A DNA stretch of 64,000 nt from Myxococcales bacterium (GTDB lineage Bacteria; Myxococcota_A; Bradymonadia; Bradymonadales; GCA-2716585), in the NCBI GenBank assembly GCA_002716585.1, contig PBBL01000047.1, forward strand, positions 124,001 through 188,000, given 5' to 3'. A model generated the notes under the pieces. The model worked only from the letters and a program-made list of their open reading frames with translations, had not been told where the DNA came from and ran no database searches. This document shows, one piece after another, positions 1 through 8,842 of the stretch. How positions within the stretch are numbered: the stretch's first letter is position 1; each line of letters starts with the position of its first letter. A program made the translations under genes and the position numbers.

Positions 1-2187
1 TGGTACGTGCACCAGGAGAAGGAGGGCAACGTCGAGGCGCTCGCCTTCGCCGACTCGCTGGCGCGCGACAACCTGATCGAGTCGGCGACGTGGTACCACG
101 AGCAGGCGCAGAAGACCGCCGAGGAGGCGATCAACCGCAGCGACAAGGAGCTGGAGAAGAAGGCCACCGAGATGTTCGCGACGGCGGCCGGGGCCTACTC
201 GGAGTACCTCAAGAAGTACCCGCACGACAAAGAGAGCTACAAGTGGACCTACTACCAGGCGGAGTGCCTGTTCTACTCGCTGCAGCTGCTCGACGCCGCG
301 AAGGCGTACGCCAACGTGCGGGAGATGAACGTCGGTGAGAACGAGTTCCGCGAGCCCGCCGCGTTCAACGGCATCAAGGCCTACGAGAACCACATCATCG
401 GCCTCGTGCGGCTCGGTCAGCTGCCCGACAAGGCGATGCCCCAGGGGTCGCTCAAAGAGCAGACGACCGCCGAGTCGGACAGCGACGGTGGGGAGGAGCC
501 GGACGGGCGAGGCCAGGAGACCGCCTCGGTGACCGAGCCGGAGCCGATCCCGGAGCTGGTCCAGGACCTCAATGCGTCGCGCGAGCGCTACGTGGAGCTG
601 GGGCTGACCAGCGAGAAGGCCCCGGACCTGCCCGGCAAGCTGGAGTTCCAGGTGGCCAAGGTCTATTACGACTTCAACCACCTGGATGAGGCGCGCAAGC
701 GCTTCGAGAAGATCATCAACACCTACAACAACCAGGAGGTCGCGGCGCTGTCGGCGACCCTGATCCTGGAGTCCTACGCCCAGGCCAAGGACTACGAGAA
801 CATGGCGCTGTGGGCGGATCGCATCTCCCAGGATCCGAATCTGGCCACCAGCGGGCGGTTGGCGGAGGTCCGCGAGGAGGCCAAGCGGCTCAAGCTCGGG
901 GCGATGTTCAAGCAGGCCGAGGAGCTGGACGACGGGGGCAAGTACGAGGAGGCGGCCGAGGCGTACGTGGCGCTGGTCAACTCCGACCCCAAGAACCAGT
1001 ACGCCGACAAGGCGCTGAACAACGCCGCCGTGGCCTACGAGAAGGTCAAGCGCTACGAGTCGGCGATGAAGCTCTACGAGCGGGTCTTCCGCGAGTACCC
1101 CGACAGCGAGCTGGCGCCCAAGGCGCTGTTCCGGGTCGCCTACAACGCCGAGCGCTTCTTTGACTTCGAGAAGGCGGTCAGCAGCTACCGGCTCCTGTCC
1201 GACAAGTACACGCAGAGCGAGGACCGTGAGGGGGCGCTGCTGCGGGCCGCCGTGCTGCTGGAGAACCTCCAGGACTACGGCAAGGCGGCGAAGGTCTACA
1301 AGGAGTTCTCCCAGGAGTTCCCCGACTCGAAGGAGGCCGCCGAGTGCCTCTACCAGGCGGTGCTCGTCTACGAGAAGATGGGCGACTACAACATGATGAT
1401 CTCGACCCACAACGACTTCCGGGCGCGCTACGGCAACAACAGCGCCTACAACCGGCAGGTCATGGAGGGGCTCGACAAGATCGCGACCTACTACCAGAAG
1501 ACCGCCCGCGACCAGAAGAACGCCCGCCGGACCTTTGAGGCGATCCTGCGCGAGCACACCGTCCGCGGCATCGCCCCGGGCTCGTTCGAGGCGCAGTACG
1601 CGGCGCGTGCGCGCTTCTACATGACCGAGTACGAGTTCGAGACGTGGGATCGGATCCAGCTCAAGGGCAACCTCAAGAACCAGGAGCGGGCGCTCAAGGC
1701 GAAGTTCGACGGCGCCAAGGAGCTTCGACCGAAGTACGAGCAGGTCTACGAGTACAAGAACCTGGAGTGGACCATGGCCGCGGGCTACCGGTCGGCCAAC
1801 ATCCTCCAGCGCTTCGCCCAGACGCTCTACGACGCCGAGGTCCCGTTCGAGGAGGGTAGCGAGGAGTACGACATGTACCGCATCCAGCTTGAGGATCTGG
1901 CGATCCCGCTGGAGGACCAGGCGGTGGCGGCGTACGAGAAGGCGATCACCAAGGCGCGCGAGGAGAAGATCGTCAACGAGTGGACCAAGAAGATCCTCGC
2001 CGAGCTGAACAAGTACAAGCCTGCCGAGTACCCGCTGTTCCACGAGGAGAAGCGCGAGTACAAGACCACGCTGGTGACCCCTCGCCCGCCGCTGAGCGAC
2101 CTGTCGAGCCCCTCTGAAGATGGCGGCGGCGCCGACACCCCTGGAGGCGACGTCGATGATGACGGCTTCGAGACGGGTGACAAGTAG
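1..2187 (+). CDS. TPR-repeat protein of an Agl/Glt-like machine (5' partial)
   Basis: The reading frame is already open at base 1, so the N-terminus and any signal peptide lie outside the window. About 728 codons are visible. Recurrent helical pairs with TPR character (for example around residues 320-480, with A-Y-E-K and F-R-E-Y-P-D patterns) indicate a solenoid that binds protein partners. The C-terminus is disordered and acidic, Pro/Ser/Gly/Asp-rich, ending in DDDGFETGDK, which resembles the tail of the next gene. It lies 152 bases before a TPR lipoprotein and upstream of TolQ/ExbD-like genes, as large TPR proteins do in the myxobacterial gliding (Agl/Glt) clusters. A periplasmic scaffold role is inferred from that context. 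Which Glt protein it matches cannot be decided from sequence alone. Confidence 0.85.
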   Translation, partial: WYVHQEKEGNVEALAFADSLARDNLIESATWYHEQAQKTAEEAINRSDKELEKKATEMFATAAGAYSEYLKKYPHDKESYKWTYYQAECLFYSLQLLDAAKAYANVREMNVGENEFREPAAFNGIKAYENHIIGLVRLGQLPDKAMPQGSLKEQTTAESDSDGGEEPDGRGQETASVTEPEPIPELVQDLNASRERYVELGLTSEKAPDLPGKLEFQVAKVYYDFNHLDEARKRFEKIINTYNNQEVAALSATLILESYAQAKDYENMALWADRISQDPNLATSGRLAEVREEAKRLKLGAMFKQAEELDDGGKYEEAAEAYVALVNSDPKNQYADKALNNAAVAYEKVKRYESAMKLYERVFREYPDSELAPKALFRVAYNAERFFDFEKAVSSYRLLSDKYTQSEDREGALLRAAVLLENLQDYGKAAKVYKEFSQEFPDSKEAAECLYQAVLVYEKMGDYNMMISTHNDFRARYGNNSAYNRQVMEGLDKIATYYQKTARDQKNARRTFEAILREHTVRGIAPGSFEAQYAARARFYMTEYEFETWDRIQLKGNLKNQERALKAKFDGAKELRPKYEQVYEYKNLEWTMAAGYRSANILQRFAQTLYDAEVPFEEGSEEYDMYRIQLEDLAIPLEDQAVAAYEKAITKAREEKIVNEWTKKILAELNKYKPAEYPLFHEEKREYKTTLVTPRPPLSDLSSPSEDGGGADTPGGDVDDDGFETGDK

Positions 2188-2339
2188 GTTGAGCGGCGAT
2201 TGGGCAAAAAACCCTGTTGGATTCTGTGGAGCGGCGCGTCACTGGTGTACTGGCGCGCTGACGGACGTGGGAGTCGGCGAGCGGGGCGATGGACCCTGCC
2301 CAGGCGCTCGGAGCGTCGAAGCGCGCAGTGGAGGATGAC

Positions 2340-3785
2340 ATGAACCAGGCCAACGAGGACAGGAGCAAGCTCAGCGCGTCGATCCGGGGCGCAGCGTGGC
2401 GCGCCGTGGCGCTGCTCGCGCTGGTGTCGTGGCTCTCGGGGTGCGCCGGGACGCAGATCACGCCGGACGAGGATCTGACGCAGCCCGTGGCAGGAGCGGA
2501 GGATGGCCCGGGGATGGACACCGACGACGAGGCCTCGTTCGAGGTGGACCGCTCGGTGCCGGATCGGCCGAAGACGGCGCCGAAGCGCCAGGTGTCGGCG
2601 GCGTCGCGCAGCGCGCTGTCGGCGGCGATCTCGGACATGGACCGCGGCGATCTGGCGGGCGCCGAGGATCAGCTCAAGGATCTGGTCGATGACTCGGACG
2701 CCGGGCCGTTGGCCAGCTACAACCTCGGGATCCTGGTCGATCGCCAGGGGCGATCGCAGGAGGCGAGGGGTCACTTCGAGGAGGCGCTGCGGCGGGATCC
2801 GGAGCTGGCCCCGGCGCTGGTGAGCCTGGTGCGGCTCTACCTGCGGGACGGGGACGTGTCGGGGGCGCTGAGGACGGCGGATCGCTACATCACCGCGCGG
2901 CCGGACAACCAGGATCTGGTGGAGGCGAAGCTGCTGGTGTTGCTGCACAGCAGGCGCTTTGAGGAGGTGATCCGGGACGCCAAGCAGGTGCTGCGCGCCG
3001 ACGAGACGAACACCCGGGCGATGGTGGCGATGGCAGGGGCCTACACCAGCCTGGGCAAGTACGAGCTGGCCGAGGACATCCTGAAGCAGGTGCTCAAGGG
3101 CAACCCGGAGCCCTACCTGAAGGCCGAGGTGCATTACCGGCTGGGGTCGGTGTACATGATCCAGGAGCGCGACGGCGCGGCGATCGGGGCGTTCCGCAGC
3201 GCGGTGAACCTGCGCCCGGACTTCGCGGAGGCGCGAAACAACCTGGGGGTGCTGTACCACAAGGCGCGCGATTATGAGAACGCGATCGTGCACTTCACCG
3301 AGGCGATCGGGACGTTCCCGAAGTTCAAGGAGGCGCACCTGAACCTGGGCAACGCCTACAAGGGTCAGAAGTCGTGGTCTTCGGCCGAGAAGGCGTTCCT
3401 GGACGCGACGCGGATCGCGACGGACTTCGCGCCGGCCTACTTCAACCTTGGCGTGCTCTACCTGGACGCTCAGTTCGACGGGCGCGATCGCAAGGAGCAG
3501 TACCAGCTGGCGATCGACAACTTCAACCGCTACAAGGCGGAGATGAAGGCGTCGCTGCCCCGCGAGGATCCGGCGGACGCCTACATCGAAGAGGCGAAGA
3601 AGAAGATCGAGCTGGAGCGCAAGCGCGAGGAGATGGAGCGCCAGATGCTCAAGGAGGCCGAGGAGAACCCCGATGACGGGTTTGACGACGGCGGCGAGGA
3701 GGGCTTCGAGGACGGCGGCGACGATGGATTCGAGGACGGAGGCGACGACGGCTTCGAAGAGGCGCCGATGGACGAAGACAAGTGA
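2340..3785 (+). CDS. TPR-repeat lipoprotein, GltE/AglT-like
   Basis: Predicted outer-membrane lipoprotein of 481 residues. The ATG at 2340 is preferred over an in-frame ATG at 2289 because GGAGG sits five bases upstream. A hydrophobic segment ends in the lipobox LSGC, with Cys35 as the lipidated residue. Residues about 100-430 hold successive TPR units with the typical A-x-x-N-L-G-x-x-Y pattern. The C-terminus is acidic and repetitive, with several DDGFEDGG-type units. Its position just before TolQ/ExbD genes matches the TPR lipoprotein GltE (AglT) of the Myxococcus gliding complex. Membership of an envelope machine is inferred from context; the family alone says only protein binding. Confidence 0.88.
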   Translation: MNQANEDRSKLSASIRGAAWRAVALLALVSWLSGCAGTQITPDEDLTQPVAGAEDGPGMDTDDEASFEVDRSVPDRPKTAPKRQVSAASRSALSAAISDMDRGDLAGAEDQLKDLVDDSDAGPLASYNLGILVDRQGRSQEARGHFEEALRRDPELAPALVSLVRLYLRDGDVSGALRTADRYITARPDNQDLVEAKLLVLLHSRRFEEVIRDAKQVLRADETNTRAMVAMAGAYTSLGKYELAEDILKQVLKGNPEPYLKAEVHYRLGSVYMIQERDGAAIGAFRSAVNLRPDFAEARNNLGVLYHKARDYENAIVHFTEAIGTFPKFKEAHLNLGNAYKGQKSWSSAEKAFLDATRIATDFAPAYFNLGVLYLDAQFDGRDRKEQYQLAIDNFNRYKAEMKASLPREDPADAYIEEAKKKIELERKREEMERQMLKEAEENPDDGFDDGGEEGFEDGGDDGFEDGGDDGFEEAPMDEDK

Positions 3786-3934
3786 TCGGAACCGTGGATC
3801 AGGGGGCCTCACAGGGTTGGCAGCGCCGAATTGATCGGTTAAGATGCCGCCTGCCATGGATGAGGCGTTCCTGGTTTGTGGTGCCGCGGCACAGCAGACG
3901 CTGGGGGTCGTTGATGACTCCCAGGGCGGAACGG

Positions 3935-4213
3935 ATGGCAGACATGATGCACTCCAGACACAACAGGTTGGGCAGGTGGTTGATGACGGTGACGGCGATG
4001 GGGCTGCTGATGGGCAGCGCCACGGCGGCCACCGCCCAGGACCGGCGCCAGCCGAAGGTGATTGAGTTGGACGAGGACGTCATCAAGGGGCGCGTGCAGA
4101 AGCCCGAGGCGTTCTACATCCTTCAGCACGCGAGCCTGAACTACAAGCGGCTCGATCCGAAGGAGACGTTCATCCCGGAGCTGGTCAAGTCGGTTCGAGA
4201 GGAGCCCTTCTGA
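3935..4213 (+). CDS. Small secreted protein upstream of the TolQ/ExbD genes
   Basis: Ninety-two residues if it starts at the ATG at 3935; ATGs at 3944 and 3947 are equally possible. A basic N-terminus and hydrophobic stretch (about residues 11-33) end in ATAAT-AQ, which looks like a signal peptidase I site. The mature part is about 57 residues, starts with an acidic IELDEDVIKG patch and continues with KPEAFYILQ and FIPELV. I do not recognise a named family. Small proteins with this pattern occur beside Agl/Glt-type motor genes in Myxococcota as far as I remember, so a periplasmic accessory role is a guess. An upstream extension of the frame to 3782 lacks a convincing start. Confidence 0.7.
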   Translation: MADMMHSRHNRLGRWLMTVTAMGLLMGSATAATAQDRRQPKVIELDEDVIKGRVQKPEAFYILQHASLNYKRLDPKETFIPELVKSVREEPF

Positions 4214-4264
4214 GTGACCTTTGTGGTTGGGGCTCGATGGCATGTCGAGCGGGCCGAAAAGTTC

Positions 4265-4293
4265 TTTAAAGCCCGTTACAGATATGTTATACG
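4265..4293 (+). promoter_or_regulatory. Candidate sigma70-type promoter for the motor genes
   Basis: TTTAAA (4265-4270) and TATACG (4288-4293) are separated by exactly 17 bases in a locally AT-rich island. Each hexamer matches the sigma70 consensus at four of six positions. The start would lie near 4300, leaving a leader of about 275 bases before the TolQ-like gene. Confidence 0.4.
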
Positions 4294-4472
4294 AGACTCC
4301 CGCCGCAACGCGTCTCGCGGATCGGCTCAGCCCCGACGCATCGGTAACGAAGCGGAGGATACGCCCAGGCAGTGACCCGGGTCCCTGTTCAAGAAGACGG
4401 GGTCATGGTCGCCTGGGGAGGTCGGCGCTGGAAGAGCCAGTTCAGACCTGAAATGAAACCAAAGAGGAAGCC

Positions 4473-4491
4473 CACCCACCGGGGGTGGGTG
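4473..4491. other. Perfect GC hairpin in the leader of the TolQ-like gene
   Basis: CACCCACC at 4473-4480 pairs perfectly with GGTGGGTG at 4484-4491 around a GGG loop. No T-run follows, so it is not a classical terminator. It could be a leader structure or a stop for a transcript from upstream. Confidence 0.45.
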
Positions 4492-4576
4492 CGGTGTGTC
4501 ACGCGATCCTGACAGCGCACAGACAGCACACGACTAGCAGCCTTTCGACAGAGGCCAGAGAAGGAGGAAGTCCAAC

Positions 4577-5227
4577 ATGAGCGGAATTGCCGAGGCGTTC
4601 AGGCAGGGTGGCGGGTGGATGTACGTCATCCTGGTGGTGTCGATCATCGCGATCGGGATCATCATTGAGCGGTTTATCTTCCTGTTCTTCAAGTACAACA
4701 TCAACGCCCACGCGTTCATGGCCCAGATCCAGAAGCTGGTAATGGCCAACAACATTGATCGAGCGATCAAGTTGTGCAACGCGGCGCCGTCGGCGGCGCT
4801 GCCGAAGGTGATCAAGGCCGGTCTGACCCGGGCGAACAAGGGCGAGGTGGAGATTCAGAACGCGGTCGAGGAGGCCACCCTGGAGGTGGTGCCGCAGATC
4901 ATGAAGCGGGTTGGCTCGCTGCAGGCGCTCGCGAACGTCGCGACGCTGCTCGGTCTGCTCGGTACCATCATCGGTCTGATCGAGGCGTTCGAGGCGCTCA
5001 AGAGCGCGACCCCCGACACGCGGCAGGAGCTGCTGTCGCAGGGTATCGCGCTCGCGATGAACACGACGGCGTTCGGTCTGATCGTCGCCATCCCCTGCAT
5101 GGTCGCCCACCTGTTCCTGTCGGGTATGACCAAGAAGATCATCGACGAGATCGATCAGTACTCGGTCAAGCTCGAGAACCTGCTGGTCAGCCGTGGCAAG
5201 GGCGGGGTCAACCCCCTCGAGAAGTAA
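4577..5227 (+). CDS. TolQ/ExbB/MotA-family proton channel, AglR-like
   Basis: Inner-membrane stator subunit that, with ExbD/TolR partners, converts proton flow into mechanical work. The protein has 216 residues, typical of ExbB/TolQ. Transmembrane segments are visible at about 13-37, 115-137 and 160-182. The cytoplasmic loop and the signature LLGLLGTIIGLI followed by MNTTAFGLIVAIP are characteristic of the family. The start is fixed by a strong AAGGAGGAA site. It is followed by two ExbD-like genes and a TonB-like GltG-type gene, the arrangement of AglRQS plus Glt proteins in Myxococcus gliding. The channel family is certain; the gliding assignment is inferred from the neighbours. Confidence 0.95.
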   Translation: MSGIAEAFRQGGGWMYVILVVSIIAIGIIIERFIFLFFKYNINAHAFMAQIQKLVMANNIDRAIKLCNAAPSAALPKVIKAGLTRANKGEVEIQNAVEEATLEVVPQIMKRVGSLQALANVATLLGLLGTIIGLIEAFEALKSATPDTRQELLSQGIALAMNTTAFGLIVAIPCMVAHLFLSGMTKKIIDEIDQYSVKLENLLVSRGKGGVNPLEK

Positions 5228-5241
5228 TCTGCTCCGCGTCG

Positions 5242-5268
5242 CCCTCACCTGCGCGACGCAGGTGAGGG
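5242..5268. other. Perfect 12-bp hairpin between the TolQ-like and ExbD-like genes
   Basis: Bases 5242-5253 are the exact reverse complement of 5257-5268, with a three-base CGA loop. It lies 15 bases after the TolQ-like stop and has no T-tract. A role in differential expression inside the operon (mRNA stabilisation or partial termination) is inferred. Confidence 0.6.
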
Positions 5269-5449
5269 GGGGCGGGGGTATCCTTCGCGGGCTCTTGTCA
5301 TGTGGCGGTCACGCGCCGCCACGCGCGAAAGGACGATTACCTGATGGCTTCGCCTCTCGTTCAAGGGGCGATCTCGCAGCGACCACCATGACCCTGGTTT
5401 CGCCCGATTGGGCGAGGGCGGGTCAACAGTGAGGACAAGAGGCGGACCT

Positions 5450-6157
5450 ATGGCCCGTAGACGTCAAGAAGATGAAGAAGTCGAGCTGAACCTGGCTCCG
5501 ATCATGAACCTCGTCATGATCCTGATCCCCCTGCTGCTGCTCTCCGTTGTGTTTGAGCAGATGGGTGTGATCAACGTGTCAGCGCCCAAGCTCTCGGTGG
5601 GTCCTGCGAACGAGCAGCCCAACCCGGACGAGGAGAAGAAGCTGAACCTGACGATCGGCGTATCGGTCAGCGGGTTCTCGCTGCTCACCTCCGACGGCAA
5701 GCTGTCGCCGCTGTCCGGCTGCGACAACCCGGACGTGGCCATCTGCACCAAGAAGGGCAAGGACGTCGCGGCCATCCTCAGTGAGGTCAAGTCGCTGCGC
5801 GGGAAGTACGACTCGGCGCCGAACGACGCCAACCGGGTCTTCATCCAGCAGTCCGATGACAAGCTTCAGGAGGCGATCGAGGCCTACGACTGGCGACGCC
5901 TCTACAACACGCTCATCGAGATGAAGCAGAAGTTCCCCGACGAGAAACTCGTCAACCTCACGGCGAGCCCGAACGTCCCGTTCGAGATGATCGTCAAGAC
6001 CATGGACACCGTGCGCTACAAGCTCGAGTCCCCCAACGAGAACGGCACCTTCGACACGGACGAGAAGTTCCAGCTGGCCACCTACAAGGAGACCAGCGCT
6101 GGAGATGCCCCCTACGCCGAGCTGTTCAGCGACGTCGCCCTGGCGGTCGCCAACTGA
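5450..6157 (+). CDS. ExbD/TolR-family protein with Asn in place of the conserved Asp
   Basis: ExbD-type stator partner of the upstream TolQ-like protein, 235 residues. A short charged cytoplasmic N-terminus precedes a single transmembrane segment at about residues 17-36, followed by a periplasmic domain larger than in ExbD itself. The ATG at 5450 is preferred to an in-frame start at 5408 because it gives the standard short N-terminus and has a purine-rich upstream site. The residue that is normally the proton-carrying Asp of ExbD/TolR/MotB (motif P-x-x-D) is Asn20 (codon AAC) here, while the second ExbD-like protein keeps the Asp. That suggests a structural rather than proton-carrying role for this subunit. 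Confidence 0.92.
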   Translation: MARRRQEDEEVELNLAPIMNLVMILIPLLLLSVVFEQMGVINVSAPKLSVGPANEQPNPDEEKKLNLTIGVSVSGFSLLTSDGKLSPLSGCDNPDVAICTKKGKDVAAILSEVKSLRGKYDSAPNDANRVFIQQSDDKLQEAIEAYDWRRLYNTLIEMKQKFPDEKLVNLTASPNVPFEMIVKTMDTVRYKLESPNENGTFDTDEKFQLATYKETSAGDAPYAELFSDVALAVAN

Positions 6158-6183
6158 GCTGAGCTGAGGAGGAAGACAACGCC

Positions 6184-6813
6184 ATGGCCGACAACAACAA
6201 GCCATCTGGCTTCTCTGATGAAGAAGAAGCGCGGATCCTCGCCCAGCGCGCCCGGGAGGCCAAGCGCAACAAGCGCCTCGCCCGCCGCGACGAAGGCGGC
6301 GGGGGCCTGAACATCAACTCGATGATGGACATGATGACCATCATCCTGGTGTTCCTCATCGACTCGTATGGGTCCAACCCCATCCAGGTCAAGGGCGGCG
6401 CGGACATCGTCATCCCCTACTCGACCACCGAGCTGTCCCCTCAGGACACGATGCAGATCACCATCACCCGCAAGTCGATCATCGTGGGTGACAAGACGGT
6501 CGTCGCGGTCAAGGACGGGAAGGTCGATAAGAGCCAGAAGAAGGGTGAGAACAGCTTCTACATCCAGCCGCTGTTCGATCAGCTGACGGAGGAGGTCAGC
6601 CGACACCGCCAGATGGCCGCGCTGCGTAAGCTGGAGTTCGACGGCGTGGTCACGGTCGTCGCCGACCGCACCATCCCCTACCGCCTCGTCGCCGAGGTGA
6701 TGTACACCGCGGGGCAGGCCCAGCTGTCGAAGTTCAAGTTCGCGGTGGTCAAGTTCGGCCGCGACGCTGAGATCATGAAGGCCACCCAGAAGAACGGCGG
6801 TGGGGGCGGTTGA
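6184..6813 (+). CDS. ExbD/TolR-family protein keeping the proton-carrying Asp
   Basis: Second ExbD-type stator subunit, 209 residues. A charged cytoplasmic stretch (residues 1-40, many Arg/Glu/Lys) precedes one transmembrane segment at about 44-62. Asp49 within S-M-M-D sits at the position of the essential ExbD/MotB aspartate. The periplasmic domain contains VVTVVADRTIPYRLV, the usual ExbD pattern in which each subunit carries a D-x-x-x-P-Y element. The tail ends in a Gly run. AGGAGGAAG lies before the ATG. With the two preceding genes it completes a one TolQ plus two ExbD set, as in AglR-AglQ-AglS. Confidence 0.93.
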   Translation: MADNNKPSGFSDEEEARILAQRAREAKRNKRLARRDEGGGGLNINSMMDMMTIILVFLIDSYGSNPIQVKGGADIVIPYSTTELSPQDTMQITITRKSIIVGDKTVVAVKDGKVDKSQKKGENSFYIQPLFDQLTEEVSRHRQMAALRKLEFDGVVTVVADRTIPYRLVAEVMYTAGQAQLSKFKFAVVKFGRDAEIMKATQKNGGGGG

Positions 6814-6864
6814 GCCTCTCCCGCGACAGAGGCCCCGCGCAGCGGGGCTCGTGAACGCATCTGA

Positions 6865-6905
6865 CGAGGGCTGGGCAAGGTTGTCCGGCCCTCGTTTGTT
6901 TTTGT
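6865..6905 (+). terminator. Rho-independent terminator after the ExbD genes
   Basis: CGAGGGC (6865-6871) pairs with GCCCTCG (6888-6894) and is followed directly by a T-rich tract TTTGTTTTTGTG. It ends the TolQ-ExbD-ExbD transcript and implies a separate promoter for the GltG-like gene. Confidence 0.8.
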
Positions 6906-7094
6906 GTCAGAAAATTCGAGGCGCTTCGTCTCACATATAGACTGGGGAGGGCCATGCGGAGAGCCTTCCAATCGAGCACATCACGTTGAGCCAGGCACCT
7001 GCAGTCAAGGTGGGGTCCTGATGTGCCGATGAGATCACTCAGCCGAGCGAATTCATCGCCGAAGGCGATCATCCGAATACGAGGGTAGAGCGTT

Positions 7095-8522
7095 ATGTCC
7101 ACAGCAAAGGGAGCAGCGGCGCGCAAGACAGGCCCGAAGGTCCTGCGCGTTGGTATCATCCAGAACGGTCGTCCGATCGAGGAGCGCCTGTTCCGCAAGC
7201 GACAGCCCGTCTCGATCGGTCAGACCCCGAAGCAGACGTTTTGTGTGCCGGTCGCGGATATACCGAAGTCGTTCACCCTCTTTGACCTCAAGGGGGACGA
7301 CTACGTCCTGAACTTCACCCCCAAGATGAGCGGGCGGGTCTCGCTCGGAGATGGTGTTCATGACATGTCGAGCCTTCGCAAGAGCGGCAAGGCGAAGGCG
7401 CAGGGCGACTTCCATCAAGTCAAGCTCAACAACAAGTCCCGTGGCAAGGTCGTGCTCGGCGAGGTGACGGTCCTCTTCCAGTTCGTGGTGCCGCCGCCGC
7501 CGAAGCCCAAGCCCCAGCTGCCTGCGTCGATGCGCGGCGGGTTTGTGCGCGACATCGACTGGAACTTCGCGATCATCCTCATGATCTCGGCCCTGGTGCA
7601 GGGCGGCGCCGTGTTCTGGGTTGAGAACACGGACTGGCCCGAGCCGCGCGACGTCGGCGCGATCCCGGATCGCTTCGTCCAGGTGCTGGCGCCTCAGGTC
7701 AAGGAGGAGGAAGAGGACAAGTTCGAAGAGGAGGAGAAGAAGGACGAGGTCGTGGACGGCGAGGGCGAGCCCGAGGAGGTGAAGGAGCAACCCAAGCCCA
7801 AGCCCCAGAAGCGCGTCGCCCGGGTCGCCGACCCCGATCGGAAGGCCGCGAAGATGGCCGAGCGCAAGCGGGCGCTGGCCAAGACGGTCGAGAACAAGAC
7901 GATCCTCCGGACGATCGGGACGTTGGGCGGCGAGGGCCAGCCCAGCCTCGTGGACTCGTTGACCGGGGGCGCGGATCGCAAGAGCCTTGAGAACGCGTTC
8001 GCGGGCTCGACGGGCGTTTCGACGGCGTCCTCCGACGTGGAGCGCAGCGGCCTGCGCCGCGCGGCTTCGGCGAAGGCGACCGGGACCGGCTCCAAGACCG
8101 GGATCGGCGACCTCGGCGTCAAGGGCGCGGCGGCGGCGAAGAAGGGCGTGGACACCGGCAGCAAGCGCGAGGGCCCGAAGGTCAAGGCGCGGGTGAGCCT
8201 GCGGGGCGCGACGGCGGTCGTCGGCAGCGGCATCGTGGATCGCAACGCGGTGTCGGCGGTCATCAACCGGCGGCGCGGCGCGCTGGTCAGCTGCTATGAG
8301 CGCGAGCTGAAGAAGAACCCGAACCTCAAGGGCAAGATCACGGTGCGGTTCACCATCGGCACGGGGGGGAGCGTCACCTCCTCCTCGGTGGCCAACAGCA
8401 CGCTGTCGTCGGCCGCCGTCGGGAGCTGCGTCGCGAGTCGTATCCGCGGCTGGCGCTTCCCCAAGCCGGAGGGCGGCAGCGTGTCGGTGAGCAAGTCGTT
8501 TGTCTTCGCGCCAGGAAATTGA
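7095..8522 (+). CDS. GltG-like protein: FHA-like N-domain, one TM, AgmX/PglI C-terminal domain
   Basis: TonB-like coupling protein of 475 residues. Residues about 15-130 form a beta-rich cytoplasmic domain resembling FHA-type domains. A Pro/Lys stretch (132-142) and a transmembrane helix (about 157-176) follow, then an acidic, Pro/Lys-rich periplasmic linker (200-260) and a Gly/Ala/Lys linker. Residues about 370-475 are the AgmX/PglI C-terminal domain, visible as GSGIVDRNAVSAVI, a Cys in LVSCYE, KGKITVRFTI and GSCVASRI followed by WRFP. In Myxococcus, proteins of this build (GltG, GltJ) link the AglRQS motor to the outer membrane. The family is clear; the function follows from the adjacent motor genes. 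Confidence 0.93.
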   Translation: MSTAKGAAARKTGPKVLRVGIIQNGRPIEERLFRKRQPVSIGQTPKQTFCVPVADIPKSFTLFDLKGDDYVLNFTPKMSGRVSLGDGVHDMSSLRKSGKAKAQGDFHQVKLNNKSRGKVVLGEVTVLFQFVVPPPPKPKPQLPASMRGGFVRDIDWNFAIILMISALVQGGAVFWVENTDWPEPRDVGAIPDRFVQVLAPQVKEEEEDKFEEEEKKDEVVDGEGEPEEVKEQPKPKPQKRVARVADPDRKAAKMAERKRALAKTVENKTILRTIGTLGGEGQPSLVDSLTGGADRKSLENAFAGSTGVSTASSDVERSGLRRAASAKATGTGSKTGIGDLGVKGAAAAKKGVDTGSKREGPKVKARVSLRGATAVVGSGIVDRNAVSAVINRRRGALVSCYERELKKNPNLKGKITVRFTIGTGGSVTSSSVANSTLSSAAVGSCVASRIRGWRFPKPEGGSVSVSKSFVFAPGN

Positions 8523-8558
8523 CGCCATGAGCGCCTGACTGGCTGGGATCGCAACGCG

Positions 8559-8605
8559 CAACCCCTGGACCCGACAACCGTGGTCCAGGGGTTGCTTGCG
8601 TTTGT
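8559..8605 (+). terminator. Strong terminator hairpin after the GltG-like gene
   Basis: A perfect 13-bp stem, 8559-8571 with 8582-8594 (CAACCCCTGGACC and its complement), has a ten-base loop and is followed by CTTGCGTTTG. The T-tract is interrupted, but the stem is very stable. Confidence 0.75.
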
Positions 8606-8842
8606 GGAGGGCGACGTGGGGTGTTAACGGGGCTTCACAGTGGGGGTGTGAAAAGTTGTCACAGCGCAACCCTGCGACGAGCGCATCCAGGCGCGGCGCG
8701 GCGCATTGAACCTGATGGGGAGCCCGATATGGCAAGGCGCAGCCGCGGTGGTGAGGCCGTTCGAGAATGATTTGGGGTGACGCCATCGCGGTCCGATTCT
8801 TGCTTGTATACGTTGGGCCCCGGCGTTGGGGTGGAGATCGGA

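Larger units (their letters stand above)
4214..4576. other. Intergenic region before the TolQ-like gene
   Basis: About 360 bases without a supported gene. It is more AT-rich at 4255-4300, where a promoter candidate lies. It also holds a perfect GC hairpin at 4473-4491 and ends in a strong AAGGAGGAA ribosome-binding site at about 4560-4570. This suggests that the motor genes downstream have their own promoter. Confidence 0.6.

Noticed and set aside
1827-3857. A 676-codon minus-strand frame opposite the TPR genes
   Set aside because: No ribosome-binding site or domain; the plus-strand TPR and lipoprotein signals are clear.
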